This document shows positions 9,310 through 17,788 of a DNA stretch of 64,000 bases, piece after piece. A program made the position numbers and the translations under genes. The stretch is from Phenylobacterium sp. (lineage in GTDB: Bacteria; Pseudomonadota; Alphaproteobacteria; Caulobacterales; Caulobacteraceae). Within the stretch, counting starts at the first letter, position 1; each line of letters begins with the position of its first letter. The DNA is taken from positions 62,001 to 126,000 of the forward strand of contig NZ_JAUXXE010000050.1 in NCBI RefSeq assembly GCF_030681155.1, given 5' to 3'. Under the pieces are notes generated by a model, which saw nothing but the letters and a program-made list of their open reading frames with translations, was not told where the DNA came from and did no database searches.

Positions 9310-9867
9310 CTAGGCTCCTTCGACCCCGATGAGCTGGAGGAAGCTGACGACCGCTACGCTCTTGCCCTGCGGTTGAGGAGGGCGACCCTCGACCCACATC
9401 GGCATGATGATCCAGGCCTTCGGAAAGCGTCGCAACTCACGCCCGGATTTGTCGTCCGGAAGCAGCCGTTCGGCAGGGCCCAGGTCGACGCAGGCGCGGT
9501 GCATGGGCGCAATGGCTCCGCAGTCCAGCAACGGCTGTGAATCGGGCATGGCTGGCGGCAGCGCCGGGCCAAGACCTTTGGCTCGCAAAGCACCTGCGGT
9601 GGTCGGCTGGGCGGTCCGGCTCCAACGATCATCCTCTTGAGTCGGCTCACCGCACATCGGGCAGCGCATCTCACCCACAGACCTGCGTTGGCGGAAGAGA
9701 TGGGCCCGAGTGTAGACGGGCTCGCCCACGCCGGGTTTGATTTCCTGGCTGATGGCCAGTTGGCCATCGACGCTGGGGCAGCGGGAGACGCCTGTCTGCG
9801 GCTCCTCCGACCAGCTGGCGATCCACGGGACGTCGACGCCTATCTTGAGATCCGACACGGGGCTCAT
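9310..9867 (-). CDS. Cysteine-containing hypothetical protein
   Basis: A 185-residue protein that I do not recognise. It contains RCPMCGEP (Cys69 and Cys72) and DCGAIAPMHRAC (Cys116 and Cys126), which together could bind one zinc ion. No signal peptide or membrane segment is visible. The composition is protein-like on this strand, whereas the opposite frames are Arg/Ala/Pro-rich shadows. The start at 9867 (MSPVSDLKIG) is uncertain: it has no clear ribosome-binding site, and the frame stays open to 9984. It converges on the DUF454 gene, whose stop is 5 bases away. Confidence 0.55.
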   Translation of the reverse strand: MSPVSDLKIGVDVPWIASWSEEPQTGVSRCPSVDGQLAISQEIKPGVGEPVYTRAHLFRQRRSVGEMRCPMCGEPTQEDDRWSRTAQPTTAGALRAKGLGPALPPAMPDSQPLLDCGAIAPMHRACVDLGPAERLLPDDKSGRELRRFPKAWIIMPMWVEGRPPQPQGKSVAVVSFLQLIGVEGA

Positions 9868-10072
9868 TTCGCGATTTCGATGGCAGGGAGGCGGAATGCG
9901 GGCGCTAAGGCGGCGGGGCGAGGAGCAGCGGCAAGATGGATCAACATGGCCTGCAGTTGAGCGCAGAAAGCAGCGGCGCGCCATATCCCCTTTGACGCGA
10001 AAGTAGCTGCAATGGACGTAGGCGGCGGCCAGCGGACTTGGTATGGCGGGCCCTTAGGAAGCGGAGAGCGTC

Positions 10073-10255
10073 ATGGCCGAACCGAAGGGCAAGCGGGACT
10101 TTCGCGACAATCCGCGGATCGACGTCCGCGAGCGTCATGAGGTGGCGTTCTGGGCCAAGCGCTGGGGCGTGACCGCCGATCAGGTCGTAGCCGCGCACCG
10201 CAAGGTGGGCCACAACGTCAAGGACATCGCGGCCGAACTCGGCAAGCGGAAGTGA
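10073..10255 (+). CDS. DUF3606 family small protein
   Basis: A 60-residue protein with the DUF3606 pattern: a DxRxRIDVRERHEV-like segment, WAKRWGVTADQVVAAHRKVG and a final VKDIAAEL. The family is short, mostly helical, common in alphaproteobacteria and of unknown role. The ATG follows an AGCGGAGAGCGTC stretch containing GGAGAG. The TSUP permease gene begins just downstream, so the two may be co-transcribed. Confidence 0.85.
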   Translation: MAEPKGKRDFRDNPRIDVRERHEVAFWAKRWGVTADQVVAAHRKVGHNVKDIAAELGKRK

Positions 10256-10289
10256 CCACCCACTGCTGACTGACCCATTCTTCTACGCG

Positions 10290-11033
10290 GTGGCGATTCC
10301 CGCGGTGATCCTGCTTGGCCTGGCCAAGGGCGGGTTCTCCGGCATCGGGGTGATCGCGGTGCCGTTGATGGCGCTTAGCGTTTCGCCGGTGCTGGCCGCC
10401 TCGATCACCCTGCCGATCCTGATCGTCCAGGACGTGGTCAGCGTGTGGGCGTTCCGGAAGACGTGGGACAAGCGGGTGCTGCTGGTGATGCTGCCCAGCG
10501 CGGCGATCGGGATCGGGCTGGGCTTCGCCTTGGCGGCGTTCGTCAAGCCTGGCGCGGTCGAGTTGGCGGTCGGCGCGATCTCAATGGTGTTCGCCGTGCA
10601 GCGGCTGTGGGTCGAGCGGGCTACGGCGCCGGTCGCCGAGGCGCGGCCGGAAGGATTGCCTTGGCGCGGGGTGCTGGCCGGGATCGCCGCCGGCTTCACC
10701 AGCCAGATCGCCCACGCGGGCGGGCCGCCGTTCCAGATCTATGTGATGCCCAAGAAGCTAGCGCGTGATGTGTTCATCGGCACCAGCGCCATCTTCTTCG
10801 CCGTCGTGAACTGGATGAAGGTTCCCGCCTATTGGGCGCTGGGCCAGTTCACCCGCGAGAGCCTATCGACCGCCGCGGTGCTGCTGCCTCTGGCCATCGC
10901 CTCGACCTGGGCCGGGGTCTGGCTGGTCCGCCGGGTGCCCGGGCGGAACTTCTACAAGATCATCTATGGCCTGCTGATCGCGGTGGGCGGCAAGCTCGCC
11001 TGGGACGGCGCCAGCTCACTGTTGGTTGGATAA
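10290..11033 (+). CDS. TSUP-family permease (TauE/SafE)
   Basis: A 247-residue membrane protein with about eight hydrophobic segments and the TauE/SafE (DUF81) pattern, including LLGLAKGGFSGIGVIAVPL at the N-terminus and GFTSQIAHAGGPPFQIY in the middle, the two conserved loops of the family. Members export sulfite, sulfoacetate or related anions; the substrate here is unknown. The GTG at 10290 is the first usual start, but homologues normally begin with a few more residues (LTDPFFYA), which are in frame from a CTG at 10266. The real start may therefore be that CTG. Confidence 0.87.
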   Translation: MAIPAVILLGLAKGGFSGIGVIAVPLMALSVSPVLAASITLPILIVQDVVSVWAFRKTWDKRVLLVMLPSAAIGIGLGFALAAFVKPGAVELAVGAISMVFAVQRLWVERATAPVAEARPEGLPWRGVLAGIAAGFTSQIAHAGGPPFQIYVMPKKLARDVFIGTSAIFFAVVNWMKVPAYWALGQFTRESLSTAAVLLPLAIASTWAGVWLVRRVPGRNFYKIIYGLLIAVGGKLAWDGASSLLVG

Positions 11034-11090
11034 GGCCACAAGAGCGCCCATATCAAGGCGCTAAGCTTGAGCTTCAGTGGAGCGTGCGTC

Positions 11091-11585
11091 ATGCGGACAT
11101 CATCGAAGACGATGGCGGCGGGGATCATCGCCCTGGCCATGGCCGCAGGCGGCGCTCAGGCCCAGGAGGCGATGGCGACCGCCGGGGCCACCGGCGCGGC
11201 GCTGAGCGATGTCGTAGCGAGCGAGCCGGCGCCCGCGCCGCCAGCCGCCGCGGCGCCGCTCGAAGACACCGCCGCGCAGATCCAGCGTTGGCTGACCGAA
11301 AGCCCCGTCAATGCTGACGATAGCGACGGCCAGCTGCTCGACCTGCGGCGCGAAGATCGCCAGATGCATGGCGAGGTCGGTGTCGCGGTCGGAAGCGGCG
11401 GCTATCGCAGCGCCTACATCACCAGTGTCATGCCGCTCGGGGACAATGGAACGTTGGCGCTCAGCTTCGGCCAGGAAAAGAACGCTCGTGGCTACTATCG
11501 CGGGGCCTACGGCTACCCGTTTGGGGAGTCTTTAGGCTACGGCCTGCCGGGCTACTATTCGCCTGGGCGCGGGCCGGTCTGGTAG
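11091..11585 (+). CDS. Secreted hypothetical protein with Gly/Tyr-rich tail
   Basis: A 164-residue protein with a Sec signal peptide (residues 1-24, cleavage after AQA). A Pro/Ala-rich linker (residues 45-60) follows, then a small domain (IQRWLTESP, GEVGVAVGSGGYRSAYITSVMPLGDNGTLALSFGQEK) and a Gly/Tyr-rich C-terminus ending in YYSPGRGPVW. I do not recognise the family; the VAVGSGGYRSAYI segment suggests a beta-rich outer-membrane or periplasmic protein. The ATG at 11091 gives the signal peptide at the very start. A strong terminator follows at 11640. Confidence 0.72.
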   Translation: MRTSSKTMAAGIIALAMAAGGAQAQEAMATAGATGAALSDVVASEPAPAPPAAAAPLEDTAAQIQRWLTESPVNADDSDGQLLDLRREDRQMHGEVGVAVGSGGYRSAYITSVMPLGDNGTLALSFGQEKNARGYYRGAYGYPFGESLGYGLPGYYSPGRGPVW

Positions 11586-11639
11586 CAGGCCGGCAACCCG
11601 GTCAGTTCGTCCAGCAACTCCTTTCAGGAGTCTTCATCA

Positions 11640-11667
11640 GGGCCTGCGCCTCGCGCGGGCCCTTTTT
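11640..11667 (+). terminator. Rho-independent terminator
   Basis: A 10-base-pair stem (GGGCCTGCGC / GCGCGGGCCC, one G-T pair) with a CTC loop, followed at once by TTTTT. It lies 55 bases after the stop of the secreted protein gene and should end that transcript. Confidence 0.9.
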
Positions 11668-11880
11668 CGTGTTCGTGATCGAGGCGCCGCGCCGGCGCCG
11701 ATGAGCGCCTTCTGGGCAGGAGGTCGTTCGCCGCACCTATCACAGCCGTCGGTGCTGAAATCCAACAGGGGTTCGCGCTTACCGTGCGTTGTGCGAAGGT
11801 CTCGAAAACCGACGATATCCGAACATCCAGAGCTGAGTTGAACGTTCGACGGCTCAGCTTTGAAGCTGCAGGAAAAGACG

Positions 11881-12702
11881 ATGGCCACGATCACTACAAA
11901 GGACGGCGTGACGATTTTCTACAAGGACTGGGGGAAAGGACAGCCGGTGTTGTTCTCTCACGGCTGGCCCCTCTGCGCCGACGCGTGGGATGGACAGATG
12001 GCGTTCCTGGGGGCGCAAGGCTACCGGGTGATCGCGCATGATCGCCGCAGTCACGGCCGTTCCGACCAGACCTGGGACGGGAACGACATGGACACCTATG
12101 CTGACGACCTGGCTGCGCTGATCGAGGCGCTGGACCTCAAGGACCTTGTCATGGTCGGCCATTCGACCGGAGGCGGGGAGGTCGCCCATTATCTGGGTCG
12201 CCACGGAACGGGCCGCGTGGCGAAGGCGGTGCTGGTCAGCGCTGTGCCGCCGTTGATGCTGAAGACCGTCGGCAATCCTGGCGGCCTGCCGATCGAGGTC
12301 TTCGACGGTATCCGCAAGGGCACGTTCGACAACCGAGCCCAGTTCTACAAGGATCTGGCGACGCCGTTCTTCGGCTACAATCGGCCCGGCGCCACCTTGT
12401 CCGAGGGGGTGCGAGATTCCTTCTGGCTGCAGGGGATGATGGGGGGGCTGAAGGGACAGCTCGACTGCATCCATGAGTTCTCCGAGGTCGACTACACCGA
12501 GGATCTGAAGAAGATCGACGTGCCGACCCTGATCATCCATGGCGACGACGACCAGATCGTGCCGATTGATGCGGCCGGACGGATGTCGGCGAAGATCATC
12601 AAGGACGCGACGCTGAAGGTCTATCCAGGCGCGCCGCACGGCCTGGCGGTCACCCATCAGGACCAGCTCAACGCCGACCTGCTCGCCTTCATACGGGGCT
12701 GA
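11881..12702 (+). CDS. Alpha/beta hydrolase, non-heme chloroperoxidase type
   Basis: A 273-residue alpha/beta hydrolase of the cofactor-free haloperoxidase/esterase group. The oxyanion region is [11 protein letters not shown], the nucleophile elbow GHSTGGG (Ser95), the acid in HGDDDQIVP (Asp224) and the histidine in PHGLA (His253). [16 protein letters not shown] is a group hallmark. In vivo such proteins are usually esterases or perhydrolases. The ATG at 11881 follows CAGGAAAAG; an in-frame upstream start is less likely. The next hydrolase gene begins 5 bases after the stop, so the two are probably co-transcribed. Confidence 0.92.
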   Translation: MATITTKDGVTIFYKDWGKGQPVLFSHGWPLCADAWDGQMAFLGAQGYRVIAHDRRSHGRSDQTWDGNDMDTYADDLAALIEALDLKDLVMVGHSTGGGEVAHYLGRHGTGRVAKAVLVSAVPPLMLKTVGNPGGLPIEVFDGIRKGTFDNRAQFYKDLATPFFGYNRPGATLSEGVRDSFWLQGMMGGLKGQLDCIHEFSEVDYTEDLKKIDVPTLIIHGDDDQIVPIDAAGRMSAKIIKDATLKVYPGAPHGLAVTHQDQLNADLLAFIRG

Positions 12703-12707
12703 CGTCC

Positions 12708-13496
12708 ATGAGCCAGGGGGGCGGTCGGTCGTTGGTTTTGATCCACGGGGCCTGGGTCACGGCGCAATCATGGGACACCTTCCGCCAGCCTTTCGAGGCC
12801 GCCGGCTACACGGTGCACACCCCGACATGGCCCATGCTGGAGGGGCGCAGTGCGCGGGAGCTCAACGAAAGCCCGCCATCAGGCTTTGGCGCGCTGACCA
12901 CCGGCTCCATCGTCGACCGTCTGCAGGCGTTCATCACGACGCTTCCAGATGCGCCGCTCATCGTGGGTCATTCGTTCGGCGGGCTTTTCACGCAGATGCT
13001 GCTGGACCGCGGGGTGGGCCGGGCGGGTGTGGCGATCAATCCGGTGCCGATAGGCGGTATTGTTCCGGGACCTACTTCGCTGACTGCGGTGCTGCCGGCG
13101 GTCGCACGGTGGAACGGTTGGAACCGTCCCTATGCCATGAGCCGCCAGGTCTGGTCCAAGCGGTTCGCCAACACCGCTCCGCCGGTGTTCCAGAACTCAT
13201 CCTACGACACCTACGTAATCCCGACCTCGGGCCGCATCCTGCACCAAGCGGCGACCTGGCTCGGGACCGTCGTCAGGCCGGCGCGGCGAACGGTTCCCCT
13301 CCTGATCACCGGGAGCGAAGGTGACAGGCTGATCACGCCCTACATTTCCAAGGCGACCTTCAACCTTCAACGCCATTCGCTTGCTCCCACCGACTTCACG
13401 CAGTTCGCCGACCGATCTCACTTGCTGATCGCCGAGCCGGGTTGGGAGGAGGTCGCCGCACGCGCAATCGACTGGGCGGCGAGGCGTGAGGTCTAA
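12708..13496 (+). CDS. Alpha/beta hydrolase, tandem copy 1
   Basis: A 262-residue alpha/beta hydrolase. It has VLIHGAWVTAQSWD, the nucleophile elbow GHSFGG (Ser89), an acid in GSEGDRLITP and a histidine in DRSHLLIAEPGW. It is a clear paralogue of the following gene, co-linear along its full length and sharing blocks such as PFEAAGYTVH, GHSFGGL, QMLLDRG and LIAEPGWE. The N-terminus MSQGGGRSLV is short, so there is no signal peptide. Substrate unknown; the family includes lipases and lactone hydrolases. Confidence 0.9.
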   Translation: MSQGGGRSLVLIHGAWVTAQSWDTFRQPFEAAGYTVHTPTWPMLEGRSARELNESPPSGFGALTTGSIVDRLQAFITTLPDAPLIVGHSFGGLFTQMLLDRGVGRAGVAINPVPIGGIVPGPTSLTAVLPAVARWNGWNRPYAMSRQVWSKRFANTAPPVFQNSSYDTYVIPTSGRILHQAATWLGTVVRPARRTVPLLITGSEGDRLITPYISKATFNLQRHSLAPTDFTQFADRSHLLIAEPGWEEVAARAIDWAARREV

Positions 13497-13548
13497 AGCG
13501 AAGCTTAGAGAGTCGCGTAAAAACAAAACATAATTGGAGATATCTAAC

Positions 13549-14331
13549 GTGGCTGAGAGCTCGACCAAGACCGTGGTTTTCGTCCACGGCGCCTGGATGA
13601 CGCCGGAGTGCTGGGACAGCCTGCGCAAGCCGTTCGAGGCGGCGGGCTACACGGTACATGCGCCAACCTGGCCCTATCTCGACCAGGGAACTGCAGCCGA
13701 GTTGCGCGCCAATCCGCCTGCGGGGTTCGGAGGATTGGGGATTGGGCCGATCGTCGATCACTACCAGTCCTTTATCGAGAAACTGCCAGAAAAACCGCTG
13801 ATTATCGGCCACTCCTTCGGGGGCCTCTATGTCCAGATGTTGCTGGATAGGGGGCTCGGCGCGGCTGGAATCGGCATCAGTCCGGGGCCGGTTGGCGGCG
13901 TCATTCCCGGCCCGATCTCGCTGGCGGCGGCCCTGCCGGTGATCGCGCGGGTGGGGGGCTGGATGCGTCCCTACACCCTGTCCCGGGAGGGCTTTGCCAA
14001 GAATTTCGCCAACACCGTCTCACCGGAGATGCAGGCGGCAGCCTATGACAAGCTGGTCGTGCCGACGCCGGGGATGATTTTCTATCAAGCGGCAGGCTCG
14101 ATCGGGACTTGGGTCAATCCAAAGCGGCGAACCCAGCCGCTGCTGATCATGGCGGCCGAGCACGACCGCACGGTCACGCCCTATGTCTCTAAGGCCTCTT
14201 ACAATGTGCAAAAGCACTCGGACGCGAAGACCGACTTCAAGTTCTTCCCGGGTCGCTCGCATTTCCTGATCGCCGAGCCAGGCTGGGAAGGGGTCGGCGA
14301 CTACGCGCTCAATTGGGCGCAAGGGCTCTGA
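13549..14331 (+). CDS. Alpha/beta hydrolase, tandem copy 2
   Basis: A 260-residue paralogue of the preceding hydrolase, with FVHGAWMTPECWD, GHSFGG (Ser89, at the same residue number as copy 1), an acid in AAEHDRTVTP and a histidine in GRSHFLIAEPGW. I chose the GTG at 13549 because TTGGAGA ends 8 bases before it; the TTG at 13534 overlaps that ribosome-binding site. The 52-base spacer after copy 1 contains an A-rich stretch, so this copy may also have its own promoter. It converges with rsmA, with 3 bases between stops. Confidence 0.9.
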   Translation: MAESSTKTVVFVHGAWMTPECWDSLRKPFEAAGYTVHAPTWPYLDQGTAAELRANPPAGFGGLGIGPIVDHYQSFIEKLPEKPLIIGHSFGGLYVQMLLDRGLGAAGIGISPGPVGGVIPGPISLAAALPVIARVGGWMRPYTLSREGFAKNFANTVSPEMQAAAYDKLVVPTPGMIFYQAAGSIGTWVNPKRRTQPLLIMAAEHDRTVTPYVSKASYNVQKHSDAKTDFKFFPGRSHFLIAEPGWEGVGDYALNWAQGL

Positions 14332-14334
14332 CGG

Positions 14335-15159
14335 TCAGCGCAGCCGCCAGGTGTCGGCAAGGGCGAGAAACCCTTCAATGTCGATGGTTTCGGCCCGCGC
14401 TTCAGGCGGGACGCCGGCGGCCTCGCAGAGATCGCCGCCGCCCAGCGCCTTGAGGCTGGAGCGCAGCATCTTGCGGCGTTGGCCAAAGGCTGCGGCGGTG
14501 ATGGTTTGCAGGGCGTCGAGGCGCGGCGCCTCCGGCCGCTCGGCGAGGGGCGTCAGGCGAACCACGGCCGAGGCGACCTTCGGCGGCGGGGTGAAGGCGC
14601 GAGCTGGAACGTCCATCACGACTTGGGCGTGGCTGGTCGCCTGGGCGATCACCGAGAGCCGCCCATAGGCGTCCGAGCCAGGTTCAGCGGCCACACGATC
14701 AGCCACTTCCTTCTGGAACATCAAGGTCATCGACGCGGGAGTGAAAGCGCCCGTCAGCCATTTGATCAGTAAGGGCGTGCCGACGTTGTAGGGCAGGTTG
14801 GAGACCATGTGGGCCGGCACGCCGCCAGCGACCTCGGTCTCGTTCGTGGTGAGGGCGTCTTCCAGTCGCAGGGTCAGGGCGCCGCCTGATGCGGCCGACA
14901 GTTCCTCCAGCAGCGGGGCAAAACGGGGATCGGCCTCGACGGCCGTGACCCGCGCGCCGGTCTCCAACAGGGCGCGCGTGAGGCCGCCCGGTCCCGGGCC
15001 GACCTCGATCACATGATCGCCGGGGCCGACCTGCGCCAGGCGAGCGATCTTGCGGGTGATATTGAGGTCGAGGAGGAAGTGCTGGCCAAAGCTCTTCTTG
15101 GCCAGAAGGCCGTGCTCGGCGAGGGTGTCGCGCAGGGGCGGGAGCTGGTCGAGGGTCAT
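14335..15159 (-). CDS. rsmA: 16S rRNA dimethyladenosine transferase
   Basis: A 274-residue RsmA (KsgA), which dimethylates two adjacent adenines near the 3' end of 16S rRNA late in 30S assembly. It has KKSFGQHFLLDLN, the SAM motif VIEVGPGPGGLTRALL, the aromatic catalytic motif NLPYNVGTPLL (N-L-P-Y) and the C-terminal helical domain with FGQRRKMLRSSLKAL. The ATG at 15159 (MTLDQLPPLRDTL) matches the usual family start; the frame is open to an ATG at 15195 that would add a hydrophobic dozen residues. In most proteobacteria rsmA follows pdxA directly, but here it lies about 9.7 kb from pdxA. Confidence 0.95.
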   Translation of the reverse strand: MTLDQLPPLRDTLAEHGLLAKKSFGQHFLLDLNITRKIARLAQVGPGDHVIEVGPGPGGLTRALLETGARVTAVEADPRFAPLLEELSAASGGALTLRLEDALTTNETEVAGGVPAHMVSNLPYNVGTPLLIKWLTGAFTPASMTLMFQKEVADRVAAEPGSDAYGRLSVIAQATSHAQVVMDVPARAFTPPPKVASAVVRLTPLAERPEAPRLDALQTITAAAFGQRRKMLRSSLKALGGGDLCEAAGVPPEARAETIDIEGFLALADTWRLR

Positions 15160-15259
15160 CAATGTTGCGAATAGCAGGCTCGCGGCCTTCGCCATAGCTT
15201 AAGGCTCGCTTCACCGCCTGTGGATAGAATCGACGGGCCTTTCACGGGATGATTTCGAC

Positions 15260-16294
15260 GTGACGATCACGCCCATCACCGGGCCGATGATGCCCCAGGT
15301 GACGATCCCGGTGACGCCGGTTCGTCCGGTGATCCCCGTGGTGCCGGCCTCTACTCCCTCGATAGAGATCGGGGCGGGGCAGATCTCCGCACAGGTCCTG
15401 GCCCAGACCGCCGAGGGCGCGGCGGTGCGGCAGGGCGGGTTGGCGCCGCTCATGGCGGACCTCGCCCAGGCGGCCAGCAATCCGGCGCTGCCGACGCCTG
15501 TGCGATCGGCTGCCGCCCAGGTCCTGGCCCAGGCCAGTCCTGCCAGCGCCGGCGTCACTGCAGGCGACCTCGCTAGGGCGCTCAGCCGGTCGGGCCTTTT
15601 CCTCGAGGCAAACCTCGCAGCGGCTCCCCAAACGTCGCCGATTGGTCAGGACATGAAGGCCGGACTACTGGTGCTGAACCAGGCGCTGACCGCCTGGCTG
15701 GCGGGCGCCCCACGGGCCCCGGCGCCTCGCAATCCGGCCAAAACGCCGCCGCCCCCCTATAGGGCCGGATCGACGCGGGCTCAGCCTAGCGCCACACCGA
15801 GCCTGCCCGCCGATGCTGCTCCCAGCGCGGTCGGCCAACGGCTGCTCGCTGAGACCCAGGCCGCCGTGGCGCGCCAGGAGCTGCTGCAGATAGCCTCGCT
15901 GCCCGCTGCGCCGGGTGAGGCTCTGGACGCTCAGGTCACGCGCTGGATGTTCGAGATGCCATTCACGACGCCGCAGGGCGCGAGCGTGGCCCAGTTCGAG
16001 ATCAGCCGCGATGGAGCTGGCGGCGTGGGAGGCGAACCGGCCTGGCGGGTGGCGTTCTCCTTGGACATCGAACCGTTGGGGCCAATTCATGCCCGGGTGT
16101 CCCTGGTGGGCGATCAGGCGGTTGTCAGCCTATGGGCCGAGCGAGAGATGGGGTTGGCGCGCTTGCGTGACGACCAGGCGATGTTGAGCGCTGCGCTGGC
16201 GCGGGCCAGTTTCCGCGCCGAGATCGCGGTGCATCCGGGCGCGCCGCGGAACGCTGAGCCGCATGCCGGCCAGCTGGTGGACCAGACCTCATGA
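15260..16294 (+). CDS. FliK-like flagellar hook-length control domain protein
   Basis: A 344-residue protein with a Pro/Ala-rich, low-complexity N-terminal two thirds and a compact C-terminal domain (about residues 225-330) resembling the Flg_hook domain of FliK: VTRWMFEMPF, WRVAFSLDIEPLGPIHARVSLVGDQAVVSLWAE, then a helix ending in LARASF. FliK measures hook length and switches export substrates through FlhB. The GTG at 15260 follows GGGAT at good spacing. The next gene encodes an isolated FlhB C-terminal-like domain with a 4-base overlap, which supports the assignment. No other flagellar export or hook genes are near; motB is 44 kb away. Confidence 0.72.
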   Translation: MTITPITGPMMPQVTIPVTPVRPVIPVVPASTPSIEIGAGQISAQVLAQTAEGAAVRQGGLAPLMADLAQAASNPALPTPVRSAAAQVLAQASPASAGVTAGDLARALSRSGLFLEANLAAAPQTSPIGQDMKAGLLVLNQALTAWLAGAPRAPAPRNPAKTPPPPYRAGSTRAQPSATPSLPADAAPSAVGQRLLAETQAAVARQELLQIASLPAAPGEALDAQVTRWMFEMPFTTPQGASVAQFEISRDGAGGVGGEPAWRVAFSLDIEPLGPIHARVSLVGDQAVVSLWAEREMGLARLRDDQAMLSAALARASFRAEIAVHPGAPRNAEPHAGQLVDQTS

Positions 16295-16563
16295 GCACGC
16301 CCGGTAAGCGGCCGGTGGCCGTGGCCTTGACCTATGACGCCCCGAACGCTCCCCGCGTCGTTGCCAGCGGCCGTGGTCTGATCGGCCAGAGGATCATTGA
16401 GGCCGCCGAAGCTCATGGCGTGCCAATCGAGAAGAACGCGGTGCTGGCCGAGGCGCTGTCGACTATCGAACTGGAGACGGAGATCCCCGAACGCCTCTAT
16501 GTCGCCGTGGCGGAGATCCTGGCGTTCGTCCTGCGGGCGGCGGGGGACAAGCGGCCGGGCTAG
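16291..16563 (+). CDS. FlhB C-terminal-like (YlqH/FhlB) protein
   Basis: A 90-residue protein equal to the cytoplasmic C-terminal domain of FlhB without its membrane part. The segments RPVAVALTYDAPNAPRVVASGRGLIGQRIIEAAEAHGVPI and LAEALSTIELETEIPERLYVAVAEILAFV follow the FlhB tail. The first looks like the sequence after the NPTH autocleavage site, but the NPTH motif itself is absent. The start overlaps the FliK-like stop as ATGA, so translation is coupled. Homologues are known as YlqH or FhlB; their function is not settled. Confidence 0.82.
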   Translation: MSTPGKRPVAVALTYDAPNAPRVVASGRGLIGQRIIEAAEAHGVPIEKNAVLAEALSTIELETEIPERLYVAVAEILAFVLRAAGDKRPG

Positions 16564-16577
16564 ATGGAGCGCAAGAT

Positions 16578-17312
16578 ATGTACGGCATCCTGTGCGCCAC
16601 GCCAGAAGAACTGGCGGCGCTGAAGGCCACGCTCCACCTCGACATCGAACCCGAGGTCCATGGACCGACAACGGTCTGGACCGGACGCCATGAGGACGAG
16701 ACGATTGTCGTGGCCCTGGCCGGGATCGGAAAGGTCAATGCGGCCGCCGCCGCGACGCTCCTGCTGGCGGTCTTCAGCGCCCGGGTCCTGATTTTCGCAG
16801 GCGTCGCCGGCGGTCTGAATCCAGCCTTTCCCGTCGGCTCGGTACTGCTGGGCGAGCGGCTGGCGATCCATGACTATGGGGCGATTTCAGCCCGAGTGTT
16901 CACGCCGACCGCCTATGGGGTCATTCCGGTCGGCGCGCCGCGGCTGGATGAACTGACGATGGCGTCCGAGTCGGTGCGCGCCGTGTTGATGCGGTTGGCG
17001 GATACGGTCGCCGGGCGGCTCGACGCTTCGCCCTATCTGGGCGGGGTGATCACCGCCGACTACTTCCTCAATTGCGCGGAGACTCGTGATGAGCTCCACG
17101 CCGCGTTTGGCGCGGACGCCATAGACATGGAATCTGGCGCGGTGGCGCAGGTGGCCGGCGCCTGGAACGTCGACCTTTACGTCATTCGTACGTTGTCGGA
17201 CCTGGCCGGCGCGGATAGTCACCTGACCTATGGTGAAACGGCGGCGATGGCGGCGCGGAATTCGGCGCTGTGCGTCCCGGCCTTGCTGGAGATCCTGAGC
17301 AAGGATCGCTAG
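16578..17312 (+). CDS. mtnN: 5'-methylthioadenosine/S-adenosylhomocysteine nucleosidase
   Basis: A 244-residue nucleosidase of the PNP/UDP fold that cleaves adenine from methylthioadenosine and/or S-adenosylhomocysteine. It opens with YGILCATPEELAAL and has VALAGIGKVNAAAAATLLL, a phosphate-site equivalent FAGVAGGLNP, the substrate-ribose contact DAIDMESGAVAQVA (Met-Glu pair) and the catalytic aspartate in RTLSDLAG. Length matches MtnN (about 230-245). The ATG follows GGAGCG. It starts 14 bases after the FlhB-like gene. A purely MTA- or SAH-specific enzyme is possible. Confidence 0.9.
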   Translation: MYGILCATPEELAALKATLHLDIEPEVHGPTTVWTGRHEDETIVVALAGIGKVNAAAAATLLLAVFSARVLIFAGVAGGLNPAFPVGSVLLGERLAIHDYGAISARVFTPTAYGVIPVGAPRLDELTMASESVRAVLMRLADTVAGRLDASPYLGGVITADYFLNCAETRDELHAAFGADAIDMESGAVAQVAGAWNVDLYVIRTLSDLAGADSHLTYGETAAMAARNSALCVPALLEILSKDR

Positions 17313-17788
17313 TCGACCGCGACGATCTCCACCTCGGCGCCGGCCACGGTGGCGATATCGCCGACGGTCTTGCCCATCAAGGCGCGCGCCAAGGGCGAGT
17401 TGTAAGACACCGAGCCCTGGGTCGGATCGGCCTCGTCCTCGCCGACGATGGCAAAGGTCTGGCGGCGGCCGTCCTCGCGCTCGAAGGTGACCTTGCGACC
17501 GAACTGGATGGTGTCGAGCGAGAGGTCGGGCTCGATAAGCTGGGCGCTGGCGCGGCGGGCGGAATAGTAGCGCAGATCCCGGGTGGCGCGGGCCATGGCG
17601 GAGCGGTCGGCGCCGGCGTCGCCACTGACCTGGGCGGCGCTGTAGGCCGCACGCGCCTTGGCGAGTTCGTCCTCGATCTGGGCCAGGCCACGGGCGGTGA
17701 CAAGGTTGGGATGCGGTGAGATGGGGCGGTCGGGCAGGTCGGCGGCGGCCGACTCGCTGTCCTGCTCCTTGGTGAAGGCGACACTCAT
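17309..17788 (-). CDS. GreA/GreB-like transcript cleavage factor
   Basis: A 159-residue protein with GreA/GreB organisation: an N-terminal coiled-coil-like region (LVTARGLAQIEDELAKARAAY, then RDLRYYSARRASAQLIEP) and a C-terminal FKBP-like domain (FGRKVTFEREDGRRQTFAIVGEDEADPTQGSVSYNSPLARALMGKTVGD), where the SPLARALMGK loop is the Gre signature. It should bind the RNA polymerase secondary channel, but the coil is shorter and less acidic than in canonical GreA, so it may be a GreA-like regulator. Its ATG overlaps the RsmJ stop (ATGA). Confidence 0.85.
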   Translation of the reverse strand: MSVAFTKEQDSESAAADLPDRPISPHPNLVTARGLAQIEDELAKARAAYSAAQVSGDAGADRSAMARATRDLRYYSARRASAQLIEPDLSLDTIQFGRKVTFEREDGRRQTFAIVGEDEADPTQGSVSYNSPLARALMGKTVGDIATVAGAEVEIVAVD

